Assembly (NCBI GenBank): GCA_964526665.1
Contig: CAZGJL010000014.1
Span: 1 to 21,562, forward strand
Reading direction: 5' to 3'
DNA: 21,562 nt
Source: M50B91 sp964526665
GTDB lineage: Bacteria > Patescibacteriota > Gracilibacteria > UBA4473
Below are positions 1 to 6,404 of the stretch, one piece after another. Below the pieces are notes generated by a model. It did not search any database. It had not been told where the DNA came from and was given only the letters and a program-made list of their open reading frames with translations. A program made the translations under genes and the position numbers. How positions within the stretch are numbered: position 1 is the stretch's first letter; each line of letters starts with the position of its first letter.

Positions 1-3
1 AAT

Positions 4-30
4 AAAAGATCCCGTAATATGAGGTCTTTT
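4..30 (+). terminator. Possible weak terminator of an upstream gene
   Basis: AAAAGA (4-9) can pair with TCTTTT (25-30), extended by CC/GG across a bulged T, with a run of T on the 3' side. It could end a gene lying left of the window. The stem is AT-rich, so this is tentative. Confidence 0.3.
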
Positions 31-77
31 CTTATTTCAAAATGACAAAATCACATAAAGAGCTATCATCTCTGCGC

Positions 78-152
78 GCCGAGATAGCTCAGTGGTAGAG
101 CAACGCACTCGTAACGCGTAGGTCGTGGGTTCAAATCCCATTCTCGGCTCCA
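78..152 (+). tRNA. tRNA-Thr (anticodon CGU), CCA encoded
   Basis: A full cloverleaf can be drawn. The acceptor stem GCCGAGA (78-84) pairs perfectly with TCTCGGC (142-148). The D arm is GCTC/GAGC, the anticodon loop is CTCGTAA with anticodon CGT, and the T arm is GTGGG-TTCAAAT-CCCAT. The discriminator base is T and CCA follows at 150-152. The anticodon stem has one A-C mismatch next to the loop. It reads ACG threonine codons. The 5' flank (60-72) is complementary to the tRNA's own 5' end, as described in the findings. Confidence 0.95.
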
Positions 153-246
153 GTCTTCGCTTTGCGATAATTCCGCAACTGCGGAAGAGTCGGAAATGGA
201 AGACTGCCCTGCGTAGCTTGAAAAGCGAAGCATGGGCAAAGCTACG
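151..246 (+). other. Hairpin-rich leader between tRNA-Thr and rsmG
   Basis: No gene lies between the tRNA and rsmG. The stretch holds nested perfect inverted repeats: CAGTCTTC (151-158) with GAAGACTG (199-206), enclosing TTCCGCA (171-177) with TGCGGAA (180-186), followed by CGTAGCTT (212-219) with AAGCTACG (239-246). CTTCGCTTT (155-163) can alternatively pair with AAAGCGAAG (222-230). No T-run follows, so it does not look like an intrinsic terminator. It may be a processing signal on a tRNA-rsmG co-transcript or a regulatory leader. The role is unknown. Confidence 0.5.
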
Positions 247-280
247 ACTGGCAAGCCACTTTTCTTTAAAGCACAAACAC

Positions 281-946
281 ATGTCAGAACTCCTTACACA
301 ACACCAAGCACAATTTGAAAAACTATGGGAAGTTTTTTCAGATTGGAATAGTAAAATAAATCTCTCTGCGATTCGCGAGAAAGATGATGTTTTTCAGAAA
401 CACTTTGAGGATTCTCTTCTCATTACGGAATTTTTCGACCTTGATGATAAAAAGATTCTTGATCTGGGTTCCGGTGGGGGATTCCCCGCGTTGCCCCTTG
501 CTATAGCAACAACAGCAAGTATTACAGCACTCGACAGTGTAGGGAAAAAAATGAACGCTGTATCTGATATGGTACAACAACTGGGGCTAAAAAATGTAAC
601 AACTCTGCACGGACGATTTGAAGATTTTGCGCAAATGAGAAACTATCGTGAGCAATACGACATTGTAACAGCACGAGCGGTAGCTCCATGGAATGTGTTG
701 CTCGAATACGCTCTTCCGTTTGTAAAACTTGGAGGAAGTTTCATTGCCTATCAAGGTCCTGCGATTGTAGAGGATTTGATTGAATTTAACGGACTAGAAA
801 AGAAATTTGGTGGAGAAATCGTACGACGAGGGCAGACTCTTTTGGGAGATAGCGAACGTTATTTTATCGAAGTACAAAAAGTAAAACTTACTTCAAAAAT
901 GTTTCCACGAGAAAACGGAGTTCCTCGGAATAATCCGTTGGTCTAA
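281..946 (+). CDS. rsmG: 16S rRNA (guanine-527-N7)-methyltransferase RsmG
   Basis: RsmG (GidB) uses S-adenosylmethionine to methylate N7 of G527 in 16S rRNA in the cytoplasm. The predicted protein has 221 residues, a normal length for the family. Residues 21-31 (DWNSKINLSAI) and HFEDSLL at 41-47 match the conserved N-terminal region. The SAM-binding glycine loop DLGSGGGFPALPLA lies at residues 61-74, and the family's basic FPR..G.P...PL ending is present at the C-terminus. The reading frame stays open upstream as far as base 125, but that part lies inside tRNA-Thr and the structured leader, so the ATG at 281 is the sensible start. No Shine-Dalgarno is visible. It may be co-transcribed with tRNA-Thr. 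It converges with the flippase gene, with only four bases between the two stop codons. Confidence 0.93.
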   Translation: MSELLTQHQAQFEKLWEVFSDWNSKINLSAIREKDDVFQKHFEDSLLITEFFDLDDKKILDLGSGGGFPALPLAIATTASITALDSVGKKMNAVSDMVQQLGLKNVTTLHGRFEDFAQMRNYREQYDIVTARAVAPWNVLLEYALPFVKLGGSFIAYQGPAIVEDLIEFNGLEKKFGGEIVRRGQTLLGDSERYFIEVQKVKLTSKMFPRENGVPRNNPLV

Positions 947-952
947 GGAACT
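919..952. terminator. Convergent hairpin between rsmG and flippase
   Basis: AGTTCCT (919-925) pairs with AGGAACT (946-952), with an inner CGGA-ATAA-TCCG stem. It spans both stop codons and may act on both strands. No good T-run follows on either side, so this is a weak call. Confidence 0.3.
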
Positions 953-2414
953 ACTTCATTTCTGTGAAATCTTCTACAACACCTATTGTTTGTGTTGGAG
1001 GAAAGAAATCCTTGCGCCAAAAGGCAATGAGCGCCACGTACGTAGCGGCTGTTACACATATTCCCAGAAAGAGAGATTCTCCTGCGGGAGTGTAAAGAAG
1101 TTCGATGAGAATAAGAATATTAGCTGCCACGATACGGAGAATGTTTTTCGTAGAGAAGGGGAGACGCCAATGCTTTCTTATTTCTCGTGATAACAAAATA
1201 AAGACTACTATCTCACAAAATACGGTAGATACTGCTGCGGCAATAATTCCATATGTAGAGAGAAGCCAGATATTTAAGGCTGCATTTATAGCAAGCGCTG
1301 TTGCATTTACAATGAGCAGATACATTTGTCGGTTCTTGGCGACCAACGTAAAAGAAAAGAGTTGATTGAAAAACGCGAAAAATATAGTGGGAACAAGAAT
1401 ACGTAACATGGCGTCAGAACCGAGAACTCCTGCTGTGCTCACGAATTCTTCGCTCGAAATAAGACGAATGATGTCGGGTGCAAAAATTTCTATTCCGATT
1501 ATTACGGGCAAAGAAAGCAACAATAATTTTTCACCTGCCCATACCAGTGATTTTCCCACAGCAAGATTATCTTTTTCTTCTGCAGAAATCTTCGGCAACA
1601 TCGCTTGACCAAAGTATACCCCCAGGACCAACAAACTCTCCATTACACGCGTTGACGCTCCATAAGTCCCCACAGCCGCTGATCCAAGAATTAAAGAGAT
1701 AAGTAATATGTCCAGACGCAAATACAGCGTTTGTAAGATAAGTGCTAATCCATAAGGAAGGGACACTTTCAATGTTTTTCGCAAAAAATCCCAGTTCCAA
1801 CGCAGAGTTATTTTGACCTCACGAGCTGCAAACCATGCTACAGCGGCAGCGAAAATAAGGTTTGATACTACTCCTGCCCACAAGAAATTGAGTAAGAGAT
1901 TCCCTCCGAGAGTTGTTTGGGATATCCAGAAGACAATTGCCGCGAGAGATAATTTGGCGACAACCATTGATCCCGAGAAGAAATGAATCTTCATTCGTGC
2001 TTGCAAGACACTCGAGAGAGTTCCTGCGATAATTGTTAATCCCATTGATAGAGCAGTGATCCAAATTCCTGTTTTTACGATAGGGGAATAGGAAGGAACA
2101 AATTGCGCACAGACTCCAGCCAAAATCATTACTCCCAGGATCAAAAGCAGGCGCATTGAAAGAATGTTTCCCAAAATAAATTCTGTTTTCTCTTTTTCGC
2201 GAGACATTTCTCGTACGGCAATAGCAAAAAGTCCTGCATCGGCGAGAATTCCGAAAAATGCCAAAAATTCATATGTGGTTACATAATCTCCATAAAATTC
2301 TATTCCAAATTGCGTCACAATTTTTAGCACTACAAAACTCGCGACAATCGCAAGAATCTTCCCTCCAAATTGAGAGAGCGTGTTAAAAAGGACTTTACCG
2401 TTGGTGGCTATCAT
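951..2414 (-). CDS. Wzx-like polysaccharide/lipid-linked sugar flippase (MOP superfamily)
   Basis: A very hydrophobic 487-residue protein with about 12-14 predicted membrane helices, typical of polysaccharide biosynthesis (Wzx/RfbX-like) exporters. These move lipid-linked oligosaccharides across the cytoplasmic membrane. Near the N-terminus it has the usual L.....GK....... pattern, followed by G...YG.Y, and the central part contains SLPYGLALILQTLYLRLDIL, a pattern common in this family (…P.....l.....rlD.l.l). The frame can start at a TTG at 2438 (495 residues). I prefer the ATG at 2414 because a -10 box TACAAT (2424-2429) lies just upstream, which suggests a leaderless transcript. It probably acts with the nearby GT4 glycosyltransferase and the Wzz-like protein in envelope glycan assembly, although they are not in one operon. 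The substrate cannot be told from sequence. Confidence 0.87.
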   Translation of the reverse strand: MIATNGKVLFNTLSQFGGKILAIVASFVVLKIVTQFGIEFYGDYVTTYEFLAFFGILADAGLFAIAVREMSREKEKTEFILGNILSMRLLLILGVMILAGVCAQFVPSYSPIVKTGIWITALSMGLTIIAGTLSSVLQARMKIHFFSGSMVVAKLSLAAIVFWISQTTLGGNLLLNFLWAGVVSNLIFAAAVAWFAAREVKITLRWNWDFLRKTLKVSLPYGLALILQTLYLRLDILLISLILGSAAVGTYGASTRVMESLLVLGVYFGQAMLPKISAEEKDNLAVGKSLVWAGEKLLLLSLPVIIGIEIFAPDIIRLISSEEFVSTAGVLGSDAMLRILVPTIFFAFFNQLFSFTLVAKNRQMYLLIVNATALAINAALNIWLLSTYGIIAAAVSTVFCEIVVFILLSREIRKHWRLPFSTKNILRIVAANILILIELLYTPAGESLFLGICVTAATYVALIAFWRKDFFPPTQTIGVVEDFTEMK

Positions 2415-2423
2415 TCGGGGAGA

Positions 2424-2452
2424 ATTGTAGTTGTTCAAGAAAAAATTGCCAG
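2424..2452 (-). promoter_or_regulatory. Putative promoter of the flippase gene
   Basis: On the minus strand, CTGGCA (2452-2447), a 17-base spacer and TACAAT (2429-2424). The -10 box ends nine bases before the ATG at 2414, giving essentially no 5' leader. Confidence 0.5.
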
Positions 2453-2461
2453 AAAAAGTTC

Positions 2462-2484
2462 CCCCCTCTTGATGTAAGAGGGGG
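2462..2484. repeat. GC-rich perfect hairpin (REP-like palindrome)
   Basis: CCCCCTCTT (2462-2470), loop GATGT, AAGAGGGGG (2476-2484): a perfect 9-bp stem that is unusually GC-rich for this AT-rich region, followed by CTAGGGGGTGAT. It lies between the tRNA-Glu terminator and the flippase start. It looks like a dispersed REP-like palindrome, but no second copy occurs in this window. Confidence 0.5.
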
Positions 2485-2510
2485 CTAGGGGGTGATATGT
2501 TTTTCCAACA

Positions 2511-2531
2511 AAAAACCCCGCCAAAGCGGGA
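2511..2531 (-). terminator. Intrinsic terminator of tRNA-Glu
   Basis: Read on the minus strand: CCCGC (2530-2526), loop TTTG, GCGGG (2521-2517), then G and a run of six or more T. It sits 17 bases after the CCA end of tRNA-Glu. Confidence 0.85.
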
Positions 2532-2547
2532 TTTTGAAGCTCTTGTG

Positions 2548-2622
2548 TGGTAGCGCCAAGGGGAATCGAACCCCTGTTGCAGGAATGAAAATCCTGAGTC
2601 CTAACCACTAGACGATGGCGCC
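2548..2622 (-). tRNA. tRNA-Glu (anticodon UUC), CCA encoded
   Basis: The cloverleaf is clear on the minus strand. The acceptor stem GGCGCCA pairs with TGGCGCT (a G-U at the first pair), the anticodon arm is CAGGA-TTTTCAT-TCCTG with anticodon TTC, and the T arm is CAGGGG..TTCGATT..CCCCTT-like with the conserved TTCGA loop. Discriminator A and encoded CCA end at 2548. It is a single-gene transcript with its own promoter (2651-2678) and terminator (2511-2531). Confidence 0.96.
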
Positions 2623-2650
2623 AAGTGTCAACTTCTGTAAGAGCTCGCTG

Positions 2651-2678
2651 ATTTTACGAACAAACTTGTTTTGGTCAA
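2651..2678 (-). promoter_or_regulatory. Promoter of tRNA-Glu
   Basis: On the minus strand, TTGACC (2678-2673), a 16-base spacer and TAAAAT (2656-2651). Transcription would start about 22 bases before the mature tRNA 5' end. Confidence 0.7.
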
Positions 2679-2728
2679 ATTTTATTTAATCATTTAAAAA
2701 CCTATAGAGTTTGTATAAAAATAAAACA

Positions 2729-2813
2729 GGGGACTAGTCCCCTCAAATTGCTCTCTCAAAAAATATTAAAAGGAGTATTTATACCTCTTTTATAAAAAAA
2801 CGCCTTAAATCGA
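2729..2813 (+). repeat. 85-bp direct repeat, copy 1
   Basis: It begins with the perfect palindrome GGGGACTAGTCCCC and ends ...CGCCTTAAATCGA. It matches 3551-3635 over its full 85 bases with four substitutions and no gaps, and the similarity stops sharply at both ends. Inside, AAAAGGAGTAT-TT-ATACCTCTTTT (about 2767-2790) forms a second hairpin with one mismatch. It lies upstream of the orphan gene and its promoter. Confidence 0.9.
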
Positions 2814-2822
2814 AACTTGTGA

Positions 2823-2850
2823 TTGACTTTTCTTCAAAAGGCCCTAATAT
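2823..2850 (+). promoter_or_regulatory. Promoter of the repeat-flanked gene
   Basis: TTGACT (2823-2828), a 16-base spacer, TAATAT (2845-2850). The leader to the ATG at 2873 would be about 16 bases, with no Shine-Dalgarno. The promoter lies just outside repeat copy 1, so the gene carries its own promoter within the repeat-bounded unit. Confidence 0.65.
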
Positions 2851-2872
2851 GACAAATATTAAATTATAAAAA

Positions 2873-3541
2873 ATGTTAGAAAGGTATCTATCTTCTTGGG
2901 TTGCTGAAACTCAAATAAAAGAAAGCCCGGAAAGGGAAGAGGAGGCAGAGTTTACTGATTCTCAAATAAAAGAAATACAGGAAATGGAAGAAAAAGCAAA
3001 AAGAGGTAAGGAATTATTCGAAATTTCAATTCAAGGGATGGAACTTGAATCATTACGTCTCATCGTATACGAAGCAGAAGACTTACTGTTGTTTTTTAAA
3101 AGAAAAAGAAACGGGTTATTTCCCTATAATCAAAGAGTGGATAATTTTTTATCTCGCAAACAGAGAGCATATTCTCTTTTCTCTCGTTGCGGGGATATGC
3201 AAGAAAAATTGAAGATTATGCGAAGAGGAGTAGAAAGAAGGGATAAGCCAGAGGCCAGATTGTGGCAAGAAACACGTTTTTCGGCTGATGTAGAGAATGT
3301 TTTGGGTAGAATTTCTATATTAAGGGATTCTTTAGTTATTGATGATAAGAGAAATGTTTTAACACAAAAATTATTAAATCAGATGGAAAAGAAATTTTTA
3401 AGAGAGCAAGAAAAGAATGAAAATCCAAAAAGTACGATTATGAAACAATATAGTAGCTCGCTAGATGACATTGATCATTTAATTGGAGAAGCTGTAGCTA
3501 CGTCTGTAGAAAAAATATTAGATTTTGAAAAATATTCTTAA
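2873..3541 (+). CDS. Orphan helical protein flanked by direct repeats
   Basis: I do not recognise this 222-residue protein. It is strongly charged (rich in Glu, Lys and Arg) and almost certainly all-helical, with coiled-coil-like stretches around residues 17-60 and 150-190. There is no signal peptide, membrane helix or catalytic motif. It contains few cysteines (one near the middle, in SRCGD) and no obvious zinc site. A promoter with consensus-like boxes precedes it, and an 85-bp repeat stands on each side (2729-2813 and 3551-3635). Its DNA is more AT-rich and lysine-codon-heavy than the core genes on either side. Together with the repeats, this suggests an accessory or acquired cassette. The length, promoter and sustained open frame support a real gene. 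The function is unknown. Confidence 0.7.
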   Translation: MLERYLSSWVAETQIKESPEREEEAEFTDSQIKEIQEMEEKAKRGKELFEISIQGMELESLRLIVYEAEDLLLFFKRKRNGLFPYNQRVDNFLSRKQRAYSLFSRCGDMQEKLKIMRRGVERRDKPEARLWQETRFSADVENVLGRISILRDSLVIDDKRNVLTQKLLNQMEKKFLREQEKNENPKSTIMKQYSSSLDDIDHLIGEAVATSVEKILDFEKYS

Positions 3542-3550
3542 TAGAAGAAA

Positions 3551-3635
3551 GGGGACTAGTCCCCTCAAATTTCTCTCTTAAAAAATATTAAAAGGAGTAT
3601 TTACACCTTTTTTATAAAAAAACGCCTTAAATCGA
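3551..3635 (+). repeat. 85-bp direct repeat, copy 2
   Basis: Second copy of the repeat at 2729-2813, in the same orientation, starting ten bases after the stop codon of the orphan gene. The copies differ at four positions. It also begins with GGGGACTAGTCCCC. The start-to-start distance is 822 bases. Confidence 0.9.
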
Positions 3636-3824
3636 TTGTAATATTTAAAAATTTAAAAGATCAGATTGAGAGAGGAGTAATGAATAGATATTTAAAGATG
3701 TTAACACAATGTATATTGTTTTAACCAAAACAAGAAGGTCTCCTGCGATGACATTGAACTCATATATCAAAAGGAAAATATTTTTCCTTAAAAAGACAAT
3801 ACTCCTCTTTTGCTTAGCTTTTTT
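3636..3824 (+). other. AT-rich stretch with possible gene remnants
   Basis: There is no full-length gene here. Two very short open frames are worth recording. One is 3680-3724 (14 residues, MNRYLKMLTQCILF), preceded by GAGAGGAG, a better Shine-Dalgarno than any real gene here has. The other is 3748-3828 (26 residues), with a basic start and a hydrophobic stretch like a cut-off signal peptide, whose stop overlaps the next promoter. AAGGAAAA (3771-3778) and TTTTCCTT (3782-3789) form a perfect hairpin. Upstream, the first 85-bp repeat is followed by an intact gene. Here the second repeat is followed by fragments, so a decayed second cassette is possible. Confidence 0.35.
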
Positions 3825-3852
3825 TTGACATTTATTGCATAGGTTTTACAAT
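3825..3852 (+). promoter_or_regulatory. Promoter of the V-ATPase subunit D gene
   Basis: TTGACA (3825-3830), a 16-base spacer, TACAAT (3847-3852). This is close to the sigma-70-type consensus. It gives a leader of about 19 bases to the ATG at 3879. Confidence 0.8.
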
Positions 3853-3878
3853 TCGCACGAACTAATCGAATCTGTACT

Positions 3879-4541
3879 ATGGCAGTCAAAAACGTAACGG
3901 CAACTCGGATGACCATGTTGGGGCTTAAGAAACAAGCTACCAGCGCAAAACGTGGACATAAACTCCTAAAGGACAAACAAGACGGACTTATGCAAGAATT
4001 CCTTGCTATTGTACGTCAGGCAAAATCTCTTCGTGAGAAAGTAGAAGCCGCTATTCGAGAAGCAAATACTTCATTTTTGGAAGCTCAGGCATTATTACCA
4101 AAAAGTTATCTCGAGAATGCCCTTTCTGTGCCAATGCAGACGCTTTCACTGGAAGTAAAGACAAAAAATGTAATGTCGGTACGTATTCCTATTTTTTCTC
4201 TTAAAACGGAAAAACACGGTATTGGTTACGGTTTTTTCCAAACTCGAGCAGAGTTGGACATTGCTATTCAAAAATTCTCTCACGTATTTGAACTATTGAT
4301 TCAGTTGGCAGAAATTGAAAAATCAGCAGAAAACCTTTCTGTTGAGATTGAGCAAACGCGTCGTCGTGTAAATGCTCTTGAGCACCGACTTATCCCCGAC
4401 CTTGAAGACACTCTCAAATTCATTCAAATGAAGTTAGGAGAAGCAGAAAGATCTGTTATTGTACAAACAATGGCTATCAAGGCAATGATTGAGCGAAATG
4501 AAGCTCGTCAACGTCGTGAGAAACTTGAAAAAACAGCATAA
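3879..4541 (+). CDS. atpD: V/A-type ATP synthase subunit D
   Basis: Subunit D forms the central stalk of the V/A-type rotary ATPase, coupling the catalytic A/B hexamer to the membrane rotor. The 220-residue length is normal. The N-terminus (residues 3-35, with NVTATRMTMLGLKKQ and the KRGHKLLKDKQD motif) is the family's most conserved part. The rest is the expected two long helices, with a conserved helix near the C-terminus (RRRVNALEHRLIPDLEDTLK, residues 167-186). No other ATPase subunit gene lies in the window, which is unusual because D normally sits with A and B. It has its own strong promoter and sits directly downstream of the repeat-bounded patch. The gene for the surface protein follows after seven bases. 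There is no Shine-Dalgarno. Confidence 0.92.
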   Translation: MAVKNVTATRMTMLGLKKQATSAKRGHKLLKDKQDGLMQEFLAIVRQAKSLREKVEAAIREANTSFLEAQALLPKSYLENALSVPMQTLSLEVKTKNVMSVRIPIFSLKTEKHGIGYGFFQTRAELDIAIQKFSHVFELLIQLAEIEKSAENLSVEIEQTRRRVNALEHRLIPDLEDTLKFIQMKLGEAERSVIVQTMAIKAMIERNEARQRREKLEKTA

Positions 4542-4548
4542 ATATACC

Positions 4549-5709
4549 ATGAAAAAAATACTCCTCGGTTTCGGACTTCTTTCTATTGTGACTATTGTAC
4601 AGGCTGCTATGCCAACAATAGCAGATTTTCCTTATGAGCAAGAGGTACAACTCCCCTCTTTTACTGGTAGCCAAGAAGTAAAAATTAGTCTGTCTCAAGA
4701 AATTCTTCAGGCTGTAAACGATCGATTTGGAAATTTTGTTATATTTGATCGACAAAATACTCCTATAGAACACGATGTGTTTTTCCAAGATTTTCACCGA
4801 ATAAATACAATGCGGAGCATTGAGACTTCTTCACAAAAAGGAGATTTACCTATGAACGTGCTTGTTGATGACAATGTATTGACAACCTTTTCCTTTGATG
4901 AACGTGCAGATGGACGTGAAGCATCATGGGTTATAATTGATTTGGGGAAAGAAGTTCCTCTTACTCGATTAGAAGTTTTTCTTCCTGAAAACGCGATAGT
5001 TCGTTCAATTAGTATTGAAGGAGGACCAACAATGGCCTCTCTCAAACCTATTGTTTCTAAACGACCAATGCAACAACGTCTTGAACTTAGTACCGATGTT
5101 ATACGATTTGTAAAAGTTTCTTTCTGGGGTGTTTCGGTAAAAATAGATGATATTCGAGTAACAGCAGGACCTACAGGGGCTGCTTACTTCTCTACCCTAT
5201 CAGACCAAAAACTGCGTATATTATATGGAGGAAATGAAGTAGATCGAATTATGTACAGAGCGCGTATTTCTACTGAAAAAGAAGAGGAAGGAATAATTGC
5301 ACAATTAGGACGACAAAAGTTTAATTCTCTCTTTCCGAGTGATATTGATAAAGATAAAGTCGAATTTTCAGAAGATAATTGTCCATTTATAAAAAACAGT
5401 TCTCAGCGAGACAGTGATAAAGATAGAGTGGGAAATGACTGTGACAATGCTCCGGAAGTATTAAATTCTCGTCAGGGTGATGTAGACCGTGATGGTGTAG
5501 GAGATATTATTGATAATTGTAAACTTGTTTCTAATCCTGATCAGCTTGATCGTGATCTTGATGGTTGGGGTGATGACTGTGATAATGCTCATGCGTCAGA
5601 GCCTTTTGATACAGCTAGTTGGGTAAAAATAGCAGGAGCTATTGCAGTATTACTATTACTAGTATTTGGTGTTTTGCTAGGACGCCGAGTAAAAAAGTTA
5701 AAAAAGTAA
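4549..5709 (+). CDS. Membrane-anchored surface protein: discoidin-like domain plus thrombospondin type-3-like Ca repeats
   Basis: A 386-residue exported protein. Residues 1-20 form a signal peptide (MKKILLGFGLLSIVTIVQAA). Residues about 100-206 resemble a discoidin/F5-8 type C beta-sandwich (VDDNVLTTFSFD, then SWVIIDLGKEVPLTRLEVFL), a fold often used to bind glycans. Residues 266-348 hold aspartate-rich repeats such as DSDKDRVGNDCDN, DVDRDGVGDIIDNC and DRDLDGWGDDCDN. These are thrombospondin type-3-like calcium sites with paired cysteines. A membrane helix (about 357-377) and a basic tail (RRVKKLKK) anchor the C-terminus, so the bulk lies outside. The frame is open back to 4489, overlapping the ATPase gene, but the signal peptide fixes the ATG at 4549. 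It is likely co-transcribed with the subunit D gene. A role in adhesion or surface binding is inferred. Confidence 0.85.
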   Translation: MKKILLGFGLLSIVTIVQAAMPTIADFPYEQEVQLPSFTGSQEVKISLSQEILQAVNDRFGNFVIFDRQNTPIEHDVFFQDFHRINTMRSIETSSQKGDLPMNVLVDDNVLTTFSFDERADGREASWVIIDLGKEVPLTRLEVFLPENAIVRSISIEGGPTMASLKPIVSKRPMQQRLELSTDVIRFVKVSFWGVSVKIDDIRVTAGPTGAAYFSTLSDQKLRILYGGNEVDRIMYRARISTEKEEEGIIAQLGRQKFNSLFPSDIDKDKVEFSEDNCPFIKNSSQRDSDKDRVGNDCDNAPEVLNSRQGDVDRDGVGDIIDNCKLVSNPDQLDRDLDGWGDDCDNAHASEPFDTASWVKIAGAIAVLLLLVFGVLLGRRVKKLKK

Positions 5710-5740
5710 ACAACTTTCACTTATCGGCAAGTCGTAAAGG

Positions 5741-5769
5741 TTGAGCAGAAGCCACATTTACGGTATACT
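5741..5769 (+). promoter_or_regulatory. Promoter of clpP
   Basis: TTGAGC (5741-5746), a 17-base spacer, TATACT (5764-5769). The leader to the ATG at 5793 would be about 17 bases. No heat-shock operator of a type I recognise is visible. Confidence 0.75.
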
Positions 5770-5792
5770 TCTAAGAATTTAATAAACAAAAT

Positions 5793-6386
5793 ATGAGCTA
5801 TCTCGTTCCAACGGTTATCGAAAAATCTACTGACGGCGAACGTGCCTATGATATTTATTCTCGTTTGCTCAAAGAACGAATCATTTTTATTGGAACACAA
5901 ATCGACGATACGATTGCAAATCTCGTTATTGCACAACTTCTCTTTCTTGAATCAGAAGATCCAAAGAAAGACATTACCATTTATGTAAATTCTCCTGGAG
6001 GTTCTGTTTCATCAGGACTCGCTATTATTGACACAATGAACTTTGTGAAACCAGATGTTTCTACCATGTGTACAGGAATGGCCGCTTCTATGGGAGCAAT
6101 GATTCTTATGAATGGAGCACGCGGGAAACGATTCATCCTCCCCCACTCTGAAGTAATGATTCATCAACCACTCGGAGGAACTCAGGGACAAGCTTCAGAT
6201 ATTGCTATTCATGCGGAACATATTCTACAAACAAAAGAGACTCTTTATAAAATCATCCAGAAATGTACTGGTCAAAATTATGATGAAGTTGTAAAAGATT
6301 GTGATCGTGATAATTTCATTCTTGCAGAAGAAGCCGTAAAATACGGTAAACACGGTCTTGTCGATAAGATTGTAGAAAAACGGTAA
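5793..6386 (+). CDS. clpP: ATP-dependent Clp protease proteolytic subunit ClpP
   Basis: ClpP forms the barrel-shaped serine protease that works with Clp/Hsp100 unfoldases to degrade cytoplasmic proteins. At 197 residues it has a normal length. The catalytic triad is visible as Ser99 (in GMAASMGA), His124 (in EVMIHQPLGG) and Asp173 (in DRDNF). The oxyanion and substrate-groove motif YVNSPGGSVSSGLAI lies at 64-78. Residues 5-12 (VPTVIEKS) match the usual processing and pore-loop region. It is a monocistronic gene with a clear promoter at 5741-5769. No unfoldase gene is next to it. It converges on a small membrane-protein gene seven bases away. Confidence 0.97.
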   Translation: MSYLVPTVIEKSTDGERAYDIYSRLLKERIIFIGTQIDDTIANLVIAQLLFLESEDPKKDITIYVNSPGGSVSSGLAIIDTMNFVKPDVSTMCTGMAASMGAMILMNGARGKRFILPHSEVMIHQPLGGTQGQASDIAIHAEHILQTKETLYKIIQKCTGQNYDEVVKDCDRDNFILAEEAVKYGKHGLVDKIVEKR

Positions 6387-6404
6387 AAGAAAACTACTTT
6401 TCTT
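6387..6404. terminator. Weak bidirectional hairpin after clpP
   Basis: AAGAAAA (6387-6393), loop CTAC, TTTTCTT (6398-6404), between the convergent stops of clpP and the small membrane protein. The stem is nearly all A-T, so this is a weak call. Confidence 0.3.

Noticed and set aside
125..280. rsmG frame open upstream through tRNA-Thr (possible N-terminal extension)
   Set aside because: The extension overlaps a well-formed tRNA and the structured leader and has no family similarity. The ATG at 281 gives the normal RsmG N-terminus.
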